The notes under the pieces were generated by a model. It was not told the origin of the DNA, did not search any database, and saw only the letters and a list, made by a program, of their open reading frames with translations. This document shows, piece by piece, positions 1-8,761 of a stretch of 38,361 nt of DNA. Source of the stretch: a virus; the IMG/VR virus record IMGVR_UViG_3300020222_002989, positions 1-38,361 of that record; one strand, written 5' to 3'. The position numbers were made by a program, and so were the translations under genes. Numbering within the stretch: position 1 is the stretch's first letter; each line of letters starts with the position of its first letter.

Positions 1-495
1 AGACTTCAGAAGGAAGTCCCGCCCGGCCAGGTCGCTCGTCGGGGGATAGCCCTTCTTGGCCCGTGGCTTCTTGGCCATGGACTCGGGAGGGACCCTGTTC
101 TTCCAGGAGAGCTTGGTGGGCGACCCACCCCCGGGCGCGTTCCGGTTCCTCCCGAAGTAGGTGAGCCTGCGCTCCCCCTCGCCGACCATGGGGTTCTCGA
201 CCCCGTACACGCCCACGCCTCCACGGGCCCTGTTGACGATGAAGGTCTTCCAGGGGAAAGCCCCGTCGAGATAGCCGATGCGGATCTGAACGACCAGGCC
301 CGCCATGAGGGTCTCGACCTGCGTGAACTGCCCGTCCCAGTTGTCTAGGACCCACTCGATGTGATCGAACTCCCGGGTCCGGTCTGTGTAGATCAAGGAC
401 AGGGTCCGATCCCGGAGCAAGCTCGGGTCGAGCTCCCCTCCCGGCACGGAGATGTGAAGCTGCCGGTTCCAGGTATCGAAGTCAGTGACCGGCAT
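1..495 (-). CDS. Baseplate hub protein, gpD-like (partial, 3' end off window)
   Basis: Open from an ATG at 495 to the left edge, giving the first 165 residues; the C-terminal part lies outside the window. The N-terminal pattern (a short beta strand, then DPSLLRD, DHIEWVLDNWDGQF and a strand pair ending in a G-Y-L-D-G turn) resembles the first barrel of phage late-control protein D / T4 gp27 / VgrG hub proteins, where a small-barrel module contacts the tail tube. The last visible residues, SDLAGRDFLL, fit the entry to the second barrel. An SD (AGAGAGA) lies about 9 bases upstream, and the gene follows the LysM-like gene by 26 bases. Its place after tube, chaperone, tape measure and LysM genes is the standard place for the hub. 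The family call is pattern-based, so moderate. Confidence 0.65.
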   Translation of the reverse strand, partial: MPVTDFDTWNRQLHISVPGGELDPSLLRDRTLSLIYTDRTREFDHIEWVLDNWDGQFTQVETLMAGLVVQIRIGYLDGAFPWKTFIVNRARGGVGVYGVENPMVGEGERRLTYFGRNRNAPGGGSPTKLSWKNRVPPESMAKKPRAKKGYPPTSDLAGRDFLLKS

Positions 496-521
496 CCGGG
501 TGTCTCTCTACCTATATCTCC

Positions 522-908
522 CTACAACTGGGGATACTCCGCCAGGGAGTCTCCCAGGCCCACGGTTTCGATGTAGTCGATGGGGGGAATCAGCACCGTC
601 CTTCCGGCAGGGATAGGCTCCAGCGGGTCCAGGATGGGGAAGGGCTGGAACTGTTGGATGGCCAGCGCCCGGGATACCGGGTCCCGATAGAACCGGCGGT
701 AGTACCGGGAAGCCAAGTGGTAGACCGTGTCCGACCCGCTGGAGACGTGCTGCACGACGCCCGGGATATCGAGATAGGGCAGTCTCTCGGGGAGCGTCAG
801 GTGGAGCACCCCCGTGGCTTCCTTCAGGTACGCGCGGCCATGCCGGGCGAAGCCGGGGAGGATCACGCCCAGGGAGGTCACTTCGAGGGAATCCAGGGGG
901 GTTGCCAT
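522..908 (-). CDS. LysM-like baseplate/tail protein (tail protein X type)
   Basis: A 128-residue protein. Residues 50-112 follow a LysM-like course: a strand VVQHVSSGSDTVYHLA, a helix with SRYYRRF, then a helix ALAIQQF and a closing PAGRTVLIPP strand. This G-x-D-T ... lP-x-G-x-x-L-x-I-P layout is what small tail proteins of the P2 gpX group and T4 gp53-like LysM wedge proteins share. In such phages the domain is structural, linking hub and wedge, and is not a peptidoglycan hydrolase. It sits six bases after the CIS-tube-like gene and just before the hub gene, which supports a baseplate role. The N-terminal 45 residues are a strand-rich extension of unknown use. Confidence 0.65.
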   Translation of the reverse strand: MATPLDSLEVTSLGVILPGFARHGRAYLKEATGVLHLTLPERLPYLDIPGVVQHVSSGSDTVYHLASRYYRRFYRDPVSRALAIQQFQPFPILDPLEPIPAGRTVLIPPIDYIETVGLGDSLAEYPQL

Positions 909-914
909 CTACCG

Positions 915-1538
915 TTATTCCTCGTTGATGTGCACGCCCCCGGGCAGATCACTCACGGGCATGTCATGGTCCCCCACGTCGCCCACCGTCGTGTTGTACA
1001 GGCTGTCCCCCAGCATGCCCCTTCCCTCATTGAACCGGTGATCCTGCCAGGTCTTGAAGTCCTTCCGGATCTCGACGAGGTTCACCTGAACGGAGGCCAC
1101 GACCGTCCGCAGGTCCACGTTGAAGCGGGACCTGTTCGTGCTCCAATCCAGGACGATGACGTTCTTGGTCCGCGTGCGAGGCCAGAGGAGTCGCAGGATA
1201 GGCGGGGCCTTTCCTAGCGAACGGGGGAACACGCATCCCTCGAGCCAGGAGATGGCATCCTCGATGAACAGGTTTCCCATCTTGTGGAAGGCATAGAGGT
1301 ACTGTGAGAAATAGATTTCCACCGAGAACCGCTCTGCCCGCGTGTACCCGGATTGGATGATAGGCGAGCTCCATCCCACGGGCTGCAGCTCGCCGATCAC
1401 TTGACCGCCCGTGCCCTGGAGAACCGTCGGGTTGCACAGGCACTCCAGCTTGTTCGACGGGAGATCCACGTCGATGAACTGCACTCGCGCCAGCGCTCGG
1501 GTCGGATCGTACTGGAACTTGCCGTTCGGATCGGCCAC
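915..1538 (-). CDS. Baseplate protein with CIS-tube/Afp7-like N-terminal domain
   Basis: A 207-residue protein. Residues 15-80 match the pattern of the contractile-injection-system tube N-terminal domain (Afp7/Pvc7-like): a strand RVQFIDVDLP, then CNPTVL, then a P-V-G-W stretch and RFSVEIYFSQY. In that family this N-P-x-x-L ... R-x-x-x-E-L-x-F-S layout precedes a LysM domain; here the LysM-like part is a separate downstream gene (522-908). Residues 95-175 form a second beta-rich part with an amphipathic RTRTKNVIVLDW strand. The gene lies between tape measure and LysM-like gene, as expected for a protein capping the tail tube at the baseplate. The start ATG at 1538 lies four bases after the tape-measure stop. 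Confidence 0.65.
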   Translation of the reverse strand: MADPNGKFQYDPTRALARVQFIDVDLPSNKLECLCNPTVLQGTGGQVIGELQPVGWSSPIIQSGYTRAERFSVEIYFSQYLYAFHKMGNLFIEDAISWLEGCVFPRSLGKAPPILRLLWPRTRTKNVIVLDWSTNRSRFNVDLRTVVASVQVNLVEIRKDFKTWQDHRFNEGRGMLGDSLYNTTVGDVGDHDMPVSDLPGGVHINEE

Positions 1539-1541
1539 GAG

Positions 1542-4500
1542 CTACTCCTGCGTCTGGGATCCCGCTATGGGGTCCCCTTCCTTGATGTTCGTGACCCGGA
1601 CCTCGGGGTTCTGCACCCACTTCGCCAGAAGAGGGATAAGCTGGCTCAGGACAGGGGCCAGGGCAGTCCCGAGGGCTGCACCTCCGACGGCAGCCAAGGC
1701 CTTGGGACGTCCTCCTCCAATAGCTTGAATGGCCTCCCAAGAGGATCCCTCTTGTGGAAGGTAGGCCTCAGATCCGGGTTCTCCTCGCAATCTACCGGCC
1801 AGCCCGATAGCCTCGGCCAGGACTGCCGGCATATCCGGGATAATCCCGCCGATCCGGCCCAGCCACTGCGACGAGATTGGCCGGGCTCCAGTCATGGGAG
1901 ACTTCCCGCCCCGCACACCAAGGAGCCCCTCTGCGTATAGCAACCCTTCTGGGCCGGATTGCGCCCAGGGCGTCGCGTACTTTCCGCCGAAGCCCCTGTA
2001 CCCTTCACGGGTTATACCCAGTCCAGGCTCCCGTTGTGCGATATCCACGCCCGCGATGTAGGCCATGCCCATCTGCCGCAGGATCGTTTCTCGCTGCTCG
2101 GGAGTGAGCGGCCTACCCGCGCGATGGGCCTCGGCCAGGGTGCCTCGCACGGCCTCCATCGCGCCGACGCCCCCGGTAAGCTGCTGGAGGTTGGCCATGG
2201 CCTCGCCGAAGCCGCCGTACTTGCCCGTGGCGACCATGCGAGCGATTCGTGCTCCGGCTGCCCCCTTGGCCCGGGTCATCTGCCGGTAGTACCGCTGCTC
2301 GTACTTGGCCTCCGGGGTCGGGGGCTCGTACCCGAACAAGCCCTTCCACTTGTTGAGCACGTTATCCATTTCCTTGGTGCCCATCTGGAGATATCCGTAG
2401 GCGTCCTTGAAATGGCTCACGAGGTCTCGGCCCATGGCCTTGAAGCCTTCCCAGATATCGCGTGCCGTCTCCTTCTGCCGCTCGTAGAGTTCCGTCTGGA
2501 TCCGGGCTATCCCTTCCGCGAGGGCCTTCCGTCCCTTGTCGCCGAAAGTTGCTTCCGCCGTATATTTCTCCACGTAATACTGCGGCGTGTAGATCAGCTT
2601 CCCGGCAGCCAAGGATCTGGCACGCACGTCTGCCAAGGCCTTGGCTCGTCGCTCCTCGTCGTAGGCAGACATCTTGCCCGTCATGCGCATCAGGACTTCT
2701 GCCGCAGCGCCGACGATGAATACGGGAATGATTGCCTTTCCGGCCGCGAGGGCTGCAGATCCAAGCCCCTGCATGGCACCTTGTGCCTGGGACAGCATGG
2801 CCCCGATGCTCCCTTGAGGCGGCGGGGCCACCTGCCAAGGAGTCTGCGTCAGCCTCCTTCCAAGCTGTAGCGGAGCCATGCCCGCGATGGGAGGTGCCAT
2901 GGGGGGTGGAACCATAGGAGCCATAGGCCCTGGAGACCACGCGGCTGGTATTGGATACCTGGATAGGACGGCGGCTTCCCTCTGCGCCTCGAGAGCTGCC
3001 ATCTGTTGCTGCCTGGAGGCCTGCCACAGGGAAGCACGGCCTGCAGCTTCTTGGCGTGCCGCTTGCGAGACTGGAATGCTCCAACCGGCTGCACGGGCTT
3101 GTCCTGCCAGGAGAGCCTGGACATTGACGGGGAAGCCTTGCGGGATTCCTCCCCTTGCTCCTTGCGAGGCGGCGGATCGAGAAGCCGAAGCCCCCATAGC
3201 AGCCGCTGCGGCCAGAGCTGCCGGAGACGTGGCCGCAGCGAGCCCCCCGGCTGCGGCAGCGGAAGCACCCGCAGCGGCTGCGACGGCAGCTCCAGTCCCG
3301 CCTGCGGCTGCGCTGGCCCCGGCGCCCCCGGCTCCAGCGGCCCCGGCGAAGAGACTCCACTCCCGGATGTTCGCGGTGACGTTGGCCGCGATCCGGCCCA
3401 CGCCCCAGAGTGCGGCCTTCAAGGCCCAGGCGGCGGCCGAGACGGTGCCTATGACCAGGGCCCACTTGATCATGGTGCCGTAGATAGGATGCTCGACGAG
3501 AGCCGTGAGCGCGCTCACGATGGGAGAGAGGGTCCTGGCCAGCTTGTCCAGCATGGGGAGGAGCTTGTTCCCCAGGGCTACGGCCAGGGTGTAGAAGTTC
3601 TCTCGAAGCACTTCGACCTGGGCGCCGGCGGTCTGTAGGTACTCCTCCTGGGCCTGCTTGATCGATCCGCCCGACTCGCGCAAGGTCTCGTTCAGGAACT
3701 GGTAGGCCTGGACGCCCTTGCGGACCTTGCCCTCGTTGTCCACGATGCCCTTGGACAGAGAACCGAGCATGGCCAGGACAGGCTTCGCGGCGGCCGTGCC
3801 CATGGATTCCCGGATGACGTTCCGGACCAGGACCGGGCTCTCCTCGTACCTGTTGGCCATCTCGAGCATGATCAGGCTCATGTCTCGCACGCGGCCCGTG
3901 ACGTCCGTGACCTCGATCCCGAGCTGGCCCAGGCCCGCCCGCGTCTTGGGCGAGCCCAGCTCCGTAGCCAGCCGGATTATCTCCGTGGCTGCCCGCTCCG
4001 AGGAGGGCATGGTCCGTCGAGCCAGGAGCATGGACTTGAGCATCGCGTCGAAGGACTGGCCTCCGGCCGTGGCTGCCATGCCTAGCTTGCCCATGATCTT
4101 GGACAGGTCCTGGATCTGGATGCCCATGCCTCGAGCTCCGGCATAGACCTTGTCGGCGGCAATCTCCGCCGCGTCCCCGGTCATGCCGAAGCCCTTGATG
4201 ATGTCACCCATCATTATGGCCGCGCCCTCCGGGGTAACCTTCCCGAAGCTGGCCATGGCCAGGCCCAGCGTGGCATGCAGGTTCTTGATGGCAGCTTCCG
4301 AGGAGCCCGTGGCCTGCCGCAGCCGGAGCATGGACTCCAGGGTTTCCTTGGGCCCGTAAGGCGTCACACGGGCGGCTTCCTTGGCCGCCTTGTAGAACTT
4401 CTCCATCCCCTCTGTGTTCTCCCGGACGAGGGTCTGCAACCGGCGCATGACCATCTGGACGTCCATGGCCGGCTTGACGAGGGCGGTCAGGCCCCGAGCC

Positions 4501-4676
4501 ACGTACCGGGCGGCCATGACGGCGGTGAAGGCACCGGCGAGCTGCCGCAGACTGCTGTTGAGGTGAGTCGCTGCCTGCCCCGCTTGCTGCGCCGCGCCGC
4601 TGAAGCTCATGAGCTGCCGGCTGGCGTCGTCCCGGGCGACAAGGCGAATGCTGGCAGTCCAGAGGTTCAGGGCCAT
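1542..4676 (-). CDS. Tail tape measure protein (TP901 family)
   Basis: A 1044-residue protein, the longest in the virion operon. It begins with a short strand typical of tape measures (IRLVARDDASRQL), then an alpha-helical region with the TP901-type core at about residues 85-350 (GDIIKGFGMTGDAAE, GTAAAKPVLAML). A hydrophobic segment at about 395-425 is followed by an extreme Ala/Gly hinge (about 440-505) and a Pro/Met-rich stretch. The C-terminal half is again helical. Tape measures set tail length at roughly 0.15 nm per residue, which would give a tail near 150 nm (inference). It lies directly after the frameshifted chaperone gene, its normal place. No strong SD lies next to the ATG; the chaperone stop is only 14 bases upstream, so translational coupling is likely. 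Confidence 0.9.
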   Translation of the reverse strand: MALNLWTASIRLVARDDASRQLMSFSGAAQQAGQAATHLNSSLRQLAGAFTAVMAARYVARGLTALVKPAMDVQMVMRRLQTLVRENTEGMEKFYKAAKEAARVTPYGPKETLESMLRLRQATGSSEAAIKNLHATLGLAMASFGKVTPEGAAIMMGDIIKGFGMTGDAAEIAADKVYAGARGMGIQIQDLSKIMGKLGMAATAGGQSFDAMLKSMLLARRTMPSSERAATEIIRLATELGSPKTRAGLGQLGIEVTDVTGRVRDMSLIMLEMANRYEESPVLVRNVIRESMGTAAAKPVLAMLGSLSKGIVDNEGKVRKGVQAYQFLNETLRESGGSIKQAQEEYLQTAGAQVEVLRENFYTLAVALGNKLLPMLDKLARTLSPIVSALTALVEHPIYGTMIKWALVIGTVSAAAWALKAALWGVGRIAANVTANIREWSLFAGAAGAGGAGASAAAGGTGAAVAAAAGASAAAAGGLAAATSPAALAAAAAMGASASRSAASQGARGGIPQGFPVNVQALLAGQARAAGWSIPVSQAARQEAAGRASLWQASRQQQMAALEAQREAAVLSRYPIPAAWSPGPMAPMVPPPMAPPIAGMAPLQLGRRLTQTPWQVAPPPQGSIGAMLSQAQGAMQGLGSAALAAGKAIIPVFIVGAAAEVLMRMTGKMSAYDEERRAKALADVRARSLAAGKLIYTPQYYVEKYTAEATFGDKGRKALAEGIARIQTELYERQKETARDIWEGFKAMGRDLVSHFKDAYGYLQMGTKEMDNVLNKWKGLFGYEPPTPEAKYEQRYYRQMTRAKGAAGARIARMVATGKYGGFGEAMANLQQLTGGVGAMEAVRGTLAEAHRAGRPLTPEQRETILRQMGMAYIAGVDIAQREPGLGITREGYRGFGGKYATPWAQSGPEGLLYAEGLLGVRGGKSPMTGARPISSQWLGRIGGIIPDMPAVLAEAIGLAGRLRGEPGSEAYLPQEGSSWEAIQAIGGGRPKALAAVGGAALGTALAPVLSQLIPLLAKWVQNPEVRVTNIKEGDPIAGSQTQE

Positions 4677-4690
4677 GATGGATCAGTCTA

Positions 4691-4990
4691 TCACGGCAGT
4701 CTCCGAGGAGACACACTTGCCATAGGCATTTCCATGTCCTCGCCGGCCATGGGAGTCACAGGGGGCTCTCGACCCTTCTTGTCCCGGGTCGCGCGCTGGC
4801 GCTGGATGGCCAGCTCGTTCATCTCCTCGATCAGCCAGAGGGGCAGCTTGCGGATCTCCGAGTACCCCCCGAAGTCCACGTAGCCGCCCATCGGCTCCCG
4901 CCACATCAGGTCCAGAACTGTCCCAGCGTAGTCGGTGGGGTGGATCCGGTGCCCGAGGAGTAGCTCTGCCGCGACCGTAGCCTCTTCTCG
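4691..4990 (-). CDS. Tail assembly chaperone, -1 frame extension (gpT-like part)
   Basis: This frame is open well upstream (ATG at 5134), but the upstream part is Arg/Gly/His-rich antisense-like text. Protein-like sequence starts only at REEATVAAELLLGHRI and runs through WREPMGGYVDFGG and LPLWLIEEMNELAI to a stop at 4691. No ATG, GTG or TTG lies near that start. The frame is -1 relative to the gene at 4906-5847, and the two overlap just upstream of the tape measure. This is the classical arrangement of lambda G/GT and P2 E/E' chaperones, so I read it as the downstream half of a -1 frameshift product of about 385 residues. No canonical slippery heptamer is obvious; the crossover is probably near 4985-5000. 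A separate gene starting at 5134 is the alternative. Confidence 0.6.
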   Translation of the reverse strand, partial: REEATVAAELLLGHRIHPTDYAGTVLDLMWREPMGGYVDFGGYSEIRKLPLWLIEEMNELAIQRQRATRDKKGREPPVTPMAGEDMEMPMASVSPRRLP

Positions 4991-5847
4991 GGATCCACAC
5001 CGAAGAAGGCCATGTCCAAAGGGAGCACCGTGGTCTGCTTCCTCGTGCAGTGGACGCACTCGAAATCCATGGAGGTGTCCACCCCACCGAAAAGCCGGTC
5101 CACGTCCTGGTCGAGCTGCTGCTGGAACGACCACGGGGCCGTCTTCCAGAACTGGAGCAGCGGGTGCATCCCCGTGATCGTGCGCGACCCGACCTGCAAG
5201 CTCTCGATGTGCACGCAGGTCTGGATGGCAATGGCCCTCGAGGGCTCCGCCCCCTGCTGCTTGGCCATCTGGATGGAGTCCGCTCCCAGGATATCCCGCA
5301 GGATCACGGTGATGATATCTCCTTCACCCTTGCCCTCACCCTTGCCCTTGCTCTCTCCCGTGGTCTCCTTGGTCTTCTCCTTGGCCTTGCCCTTGGCGCG
5401 GCCGGAGCCCCTGGGAGGCCCCTGGGACAGGTCGTCCAGCACGTACTGCCGGGCGATGCCCTTGCCCGTCTTGAGGGCCTCCAGGGCTTCCTGGGAGTAG
5501 GGGATGATGGTGAAGTCCCGGAGGTCCACGTCCTTCACGCCCGCGCCCTTGCCACAGAAGCGGCAGCTCGGCTCCAGCTCCAGGGTGGTCGGGGGCGTGG
5601 CCGCCCGGACCGCGATGTTGGCCAGGGTGATGTCGCTGTGGGAGACCTTGTTCAGGTCCACCTGCTCTCCCACGGGCAGGGTGAGGTAGGGCCCCGGGTC
5701 GAGGACCTTGCCGGCCACGAGCCGGAGCATGAGCAGGGGCAACGGAGGGGAATCCTCGCTGGTGGAACCCAGCAGATCCTCGATGTCCCCGAGGTTCCAG
5801 GGACGCGCCTCGAAGACGAGACCGGTCAGACACTTGATGGGAAACAT
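4906..5847 (-). CDS. Tail assembly chaperone / T4 gp26-like base plate hub assembly protein
   Basis: A 313-residue protein with two CxxC pairs (C95/C98 in SCRFCGKG, C264/C267 in ECVHCTRK), suggesting a zinc ribbon. The second pair is followed by a hydrophobic strand and a double Phe (DMAFFGVDP), a layout seen in the T4 base-plate-protein family that many contractile phages carry before the tape measure. A central Lys/Glu/Gly-rich linker (about 150-180) splits the protein. The last 27 residues are Arg/Ser/Thr/Gly-rich and look like out-of-frame text, which fits a frameshift near residue 286 into the frame ending at 4691. The start at 5847 has an SD (AGGAGC) and is preceded by the structured leader at 5848-5888. 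Confidence 0.7.
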   Translation of the reverse strand: MFPIKCLTGLVFEARPWNLGDIEDLLGSTSEDSPPLPLLMLRLVAGKVLDPGPYLTLPVGEQVDLNKVSHSDITLANIAVRAATPPTTLELEPSCRFCGKGAGVKDVDLRDFTIIPYSQEALEALKTGKGIARQYVLDDLSQGPPRGSGRAKGKAKEKTKETTGESKGKGEGKGEGDIITVILRDILGADSIQMAKQQGAEPSRAIAIQTCVHIESLQVGSRTITGMHPLLQFWKTAPWSFQQQLDQDVDRLFGGVDTSMDFECVHCTRKQTTVLPLDMAFFGVDPEKRLRSRQSYSSGTGSTPPTTLGQFWT

Positions 5848-5888
5848 GAGTGAGCTCCTTGAACGTTGTCAGGGACCCGGGAGGTCCC
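5848..5888 (-). promoter_or_regulatory. Structured 5' leader, copy 1 (hairpin + linker + SD)
   Basis: On the minus strand a 6-bp hairpin (GGGACC / GGTCCC, 5-base loop, 5872-5888) is followed by TGACAACGTTCAA, an SD (AGGAGC) and the ATG at 5847. The 16-base string CCCTGACAACGTTCAA recurs at 14507-14522, the same 11 bases from its ATG, also next to a 6-bp hairpin of different sequence. This suggests an RNA element acting on translation or mRNA stability. Confidence 0.55.
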
Positions 5889-5921
5889 CTGTGTCAAGCT
5901 CTGTGTCGAGGACTTGTGATT

Positions 5922-6401
5922 CTAGGACTGCCTCTCGAAGTACCAGTAGGTGATGGTCATGGACTCGATGGTGACCTCGTCGGAGCCGAAGTTCCAGTCC
6001 CCCGGGGTGTAGGCCACGGGGAAGGCCGACCGGAGGACCCACGAGTTGACGTAGGCCCCGGTCCGGTCCATCTCGTACAGGACGATGTCCTGGGCTAGGT
6101 CCTTGTGCTCCAGGCCGGACCCGATGGGCAGCTTCGCGGCCATGTTCACGTTCTGGAGGATCCAGTTGTGCATGGCGTAGTCCACGCCCACGCCCCGGGT
6201 GAACGAGACGTCCGCGAAGGTAGCCTTCATCGGCTCCTTCATCGGCGCCATGGCCCCGCCCTCGCCGTAGCTCGCGGCGGCGACGGTCATGCTCAGGCCG
6301 CTGAAGGTCTGGAATGCCATCCAGCCCCCGAAGTGGCTGGGCATCTGCACCTGGAACCGGTAGGCCGACCGGAACTTTCGGTTTCTCGCCTGTGCGCCCA
6401 T
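5922..6401 (-). CDS. Tail tube protein (T4 gp19-like)
   Basis: A 159-residue protein of the usual size for contractile-tail tube subunits. It has the expected N-terminal strand (KFRSAYRFQVQM), then the FQTFSGLSMTVAAASYGEGG turn, KATFADVSFTRGV, and a helix DYAMHNWILQNV. It ends with paired strands (VLRSAFPVAYTPGDWNFGSD and IESMTITYWYFERQ). This strand-helix order matches the T4 gp19 / Hcp-like tube fold, which stacks as hexameric rings inside the sheath. It directly follows the sheath gene in the operon and has an SD (AAGGAG) 10 bases before the ATG. Confidence 0.85.
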   Translation of the reverse strand: MGAQARNRKFRSAYRFQVQMPSHFGGWMAFQTFSGLSMTVAAASYGEGGAMAPMKEPMKATFADVSFTRGVGVDYAMHNWILQNVNMAAKLPIGSGLEHKDLAQDIVLYEMDRTGAYVNSWVLRSAFPVAYTPGDWNFGSDEVTIESMTITYWYFERQS

Positions 6402-6463
6402 CTTGATCTGCTCCTTGGTGCTCGTCTCCTACCTGGGCTCCCTTGCTGCCTTCACTCCCTGGC

Positions 6464-8740
6464 TCAGGTGGTGCTGCCCTGGCCGGTCAGGGCGGCCTGG
6501 ATATACTGCTGCAGCTTCCGGTCGTCCTTGTAGATGGTCAGCTCGCCGAACCGGCCGGCCTCGGACAGGGCCAGGCCGACCAGGACCTTGTAGGTCTCGG
6601 CCGCCTGCACCTGCGGGTTGTTGATGCTCTCGCCCTCGGGGTCCGTGTCCACCTGGAACGCCTCGGAGGCGTCCTCGGAAGCGAACACGTCCGTGCCGAC
6701 CCACTGGAGCAGCTCGCCCTCGATGCGGAGCTTGAGCTCCCGGCGGAAGCGCTCGCTCATGCTCTGCGTGCGGACGGCGTTCATGTAGATCTTGCAGAGC
6801 TTGATCACGTAGGCGACGAACCGGATCTGGCCCACGCTTTTCCAGTTGCCCGTCGCCTTCCCGGACATCACGTCGTCCATCCAGACGCTGAAGCCGCCGG
6901 TCTCCGGATTCGTGTCCGCGACGATCGGGTTCACCCGGTAGTCCGTGAGGTAGTCCCGCACGGCGGGCGCATTCACGGAGGTATCCTCCACGCCCGTGGC
7001 GATGTTCAGGGCCCCGAAGTTGTGGTTGCCGGGCTGCTTGCCCATCTTCTCCCGGTACAGCTCGGAGTTCTTGACGTAGCGCCCGACGACCGCGCCGGAC
7101 GGCGCGACGGTGATCGTGTCCCCCTGGCCGTACACGGTCTTGTCCGGGTTGGCCATCTTGATCCAGGGCCAGTACAGGGACGTCCTGGACTCCGAGGCCG
7201 TGAGGGAACCCGCGTGCGCACACACGCCCTGGTAGTCCAGGCTCGCGGGCGGGTCGGGCACGAACACCACGGTGCCCTGCTTGTCGTCCGAGCACCAGAG
7301 GGTGGCGGCGTTCTGGAACGCGGCCGAGGTCTCGTCCGGGCAGATCAGGAGGTCCCCGTCGATCGTGTCGTCGAACAGATGCAGGCCCGTCCGGTAGGTC
7401 TCGGACCCGATGAAGTCGTTGTAGTCCAGGGCGGAGAGCCCGTCCTGCCCCCCGGTGAGCGCCTGCGCGGTCACGTTCGTGGGCCTGCGCTCGAGCTCCG
7501 TCCCTCCCGCGCTCAGGTCCGTGACCTCGATCAGCTTGGACCCGCCGCCCTTGATGTTCACCTGGGTCACCACGTAGTCGGGCGACGTGGCGAGCATCGT
7601 GCAGTTGGGATACCTCTTCTGGAACACCCCGGCCCGGTACTCCACGAGGTCGAACCGGGAGGGTACCCCGCTCGTCGCGGCCTCGATGGTGGTGGTGATG
7701 GTGTTCCCTCGGGACCCGTAATACTTCCCGTCGATCCGGATGGTGCTCTGGGAACCGGCGTTGAGCCCGGCGTGGAGGTCGTTGTCCAGCCCCAGGTCCG
7801 TGTCGGCCGTGGAGATGGCCTGGATCTGGATGCTTCCCGCAGCGCCGGCCACGTTGGTCCGTACGGTGAGGTAGCCCCCGGAGCTGCCCACGGTGATCCC
7901 GCCGATCCCCGCCTCGAGCCAGGTCTTCACCTCGGCGAGGGTCACGGAGAAGTGGTTCGCGCAGTTGCCCGACCCCGTCGAGGCGGACACGGGGAACTTG
8001 AGCTTGGAGTTCGCGTCGGCGCCGTAGGCGCCCGCGCCCTGCGCCACGCACTGGATGGAGGACCCCGTGCCCTTCTGAAGCGTGGTCACGCGGACCCTGC
8101 CCGTCGCGACCGTGGCCACGACGCCGGACACCTGGGCGTTGATCACGGCGGCCACCTCGGCTGCCGTCGCCACGGTGATGTCCACGAAGTCCCCGGAGAC
8201 GAACGTGACGGTCTGGTTCGACCCGCCGTTCACCTTGAGGACGAGGCTGTCCCCGTTGGCCAGGGCATAGGTCTCGCTCTCGAAGGAGTCCATGGTCGCG
8301 GCCACGGCCGAGAAGGTGGCCGTGCCCGGGGCGCCTCCGTCCACGGCCGCACGGATGGTCTCCCCGTGATCGATAGAGAAGGGCGCGGCCACGGTGCCTG
8401 TGACGGTGCCGTAGGTGATCGTGCCCGTCGCGGTGGTGAAGTTCCGGGTGGCCTTGGCCGCCGAGGCCGGGTTGGCCCCGCTCATGTGCACGACGCGGCC
8501 GTACAGGAGCTTCTTCAGGCCCATGTCGAACAGGTTCTTCACCGCGATGGGAGCCTGTCGCCCGGAGATGAGCCCGCCGTACATCTCCTGGAACTGAGGG
8601 TAGCTCCGGATTTCCTGGCGGGTGAGCGGGCCCCACTCGGTGACCCCGAGCATGAGCAGGACGTCGATGTCGAGGAAGACGCTGCTGGGGATCGTGGAGG
8701 TCCCCGACTTCACGTCCACGCGGCTGCGACCGGTTGCCAT
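6464..8740 (-). CDS. Contractile tail sheath protein
   Basis: A 758-residue protein. The N-terminus (VLLMLGVTEWGPLTRQEIRSYPQFQEMYGG) is the typical sheath opening, in which a strand is followed by a G-P-x-x... motif and a helix. A long Thr/Ala/Gly-rich beta insertion at about residues 95-290 makes it larger than many sheaths. The C-terminal part has the conserved sheath handshake region: YCAH-type loop (GVCAHAGSL), WIKMANPDKTVYGQGD, GVEDTSVNAPAVRDYLTDYRVNPIV and a helix YMNAVRTQSMSERFRRELK. Sheath subunits wrap the tube and contract to drive it through the envelope. It lies just before the tube gene. The insertion is probably an outward-facing domain (inference). Confidence 0.92.
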   Translation of the reverse strand: MATGRSRVDVKSGTSTIPSSVFLDIDVLLMLGVTEWGPLTRQEIRSYPQFQEMYGGLISGRQAPIAVKNLFDMGLKKLLYGRVVHMSGANPASAAKATRNFTTATGTITYGTVTGTVAAPFSIDHGETIRAAVDGGAPGTATFSAVAATMDSFESETYALANGDSLVLKVNGGSNQTVTFVSGDFVDITVATAAEVAAVINAQVSGVVATVATGRVRVTTLQKGTGSSIQCVAQGAGAYGADANSKLKFPVSASTGSGNCANHFSVTLAEVKTWLEAGIGGITVGSSGGYLTVRTNVAGAAGSIQIQAISTADTDLGLDNDLHAGLNAGSQSTIRIDGKYYGSRGNTITTTIEAATSGVPSRFDLVEYRAGVFQKRYPNCTMLATSPDYVVTQVNIKGGGSKLIEVTDLSAGGTELERRPTNVTAQALTGGQDGLSALDYNDFIGSETYRTGLHLFDDTIDGDLLICPDETSAAFQNAATLWCSDDKQGTVVFVPDPPASLDYQGVCAHAGSLTASESRTSLYWPWIKMANPDKTVYGQGDTITVAPSGAVVGRYVKNSELYREKMGKQPGNHNFGALNIATGVEDTSVNAPAVRDYLTDYRVNPIVADTNPETGGFSVWMDDVMSGKATGNWKSVGQIRFVAYVIKLCKIYMNAVRTQSMSERFRRELKLRIEGELLQWVGTDVFASEDASEAFQVDTDPEGESINNPQVQAAETYKVLVGLALSEAGRFGELTIYKDDRKLQQYIQAALTGQGSTT

Positions 8741-8761
8741 CGGATCAGACTCCTTCGAGGG

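Noticed and set aside
6429-8636. Long minus-strand frame inside the sheath gene, and the plus-strand frame 6443-9157
   Set aside because: Both are shadow frames of the sheath gene with Arg/Gly/His-rich content; the sheath frame has clear family sequence.
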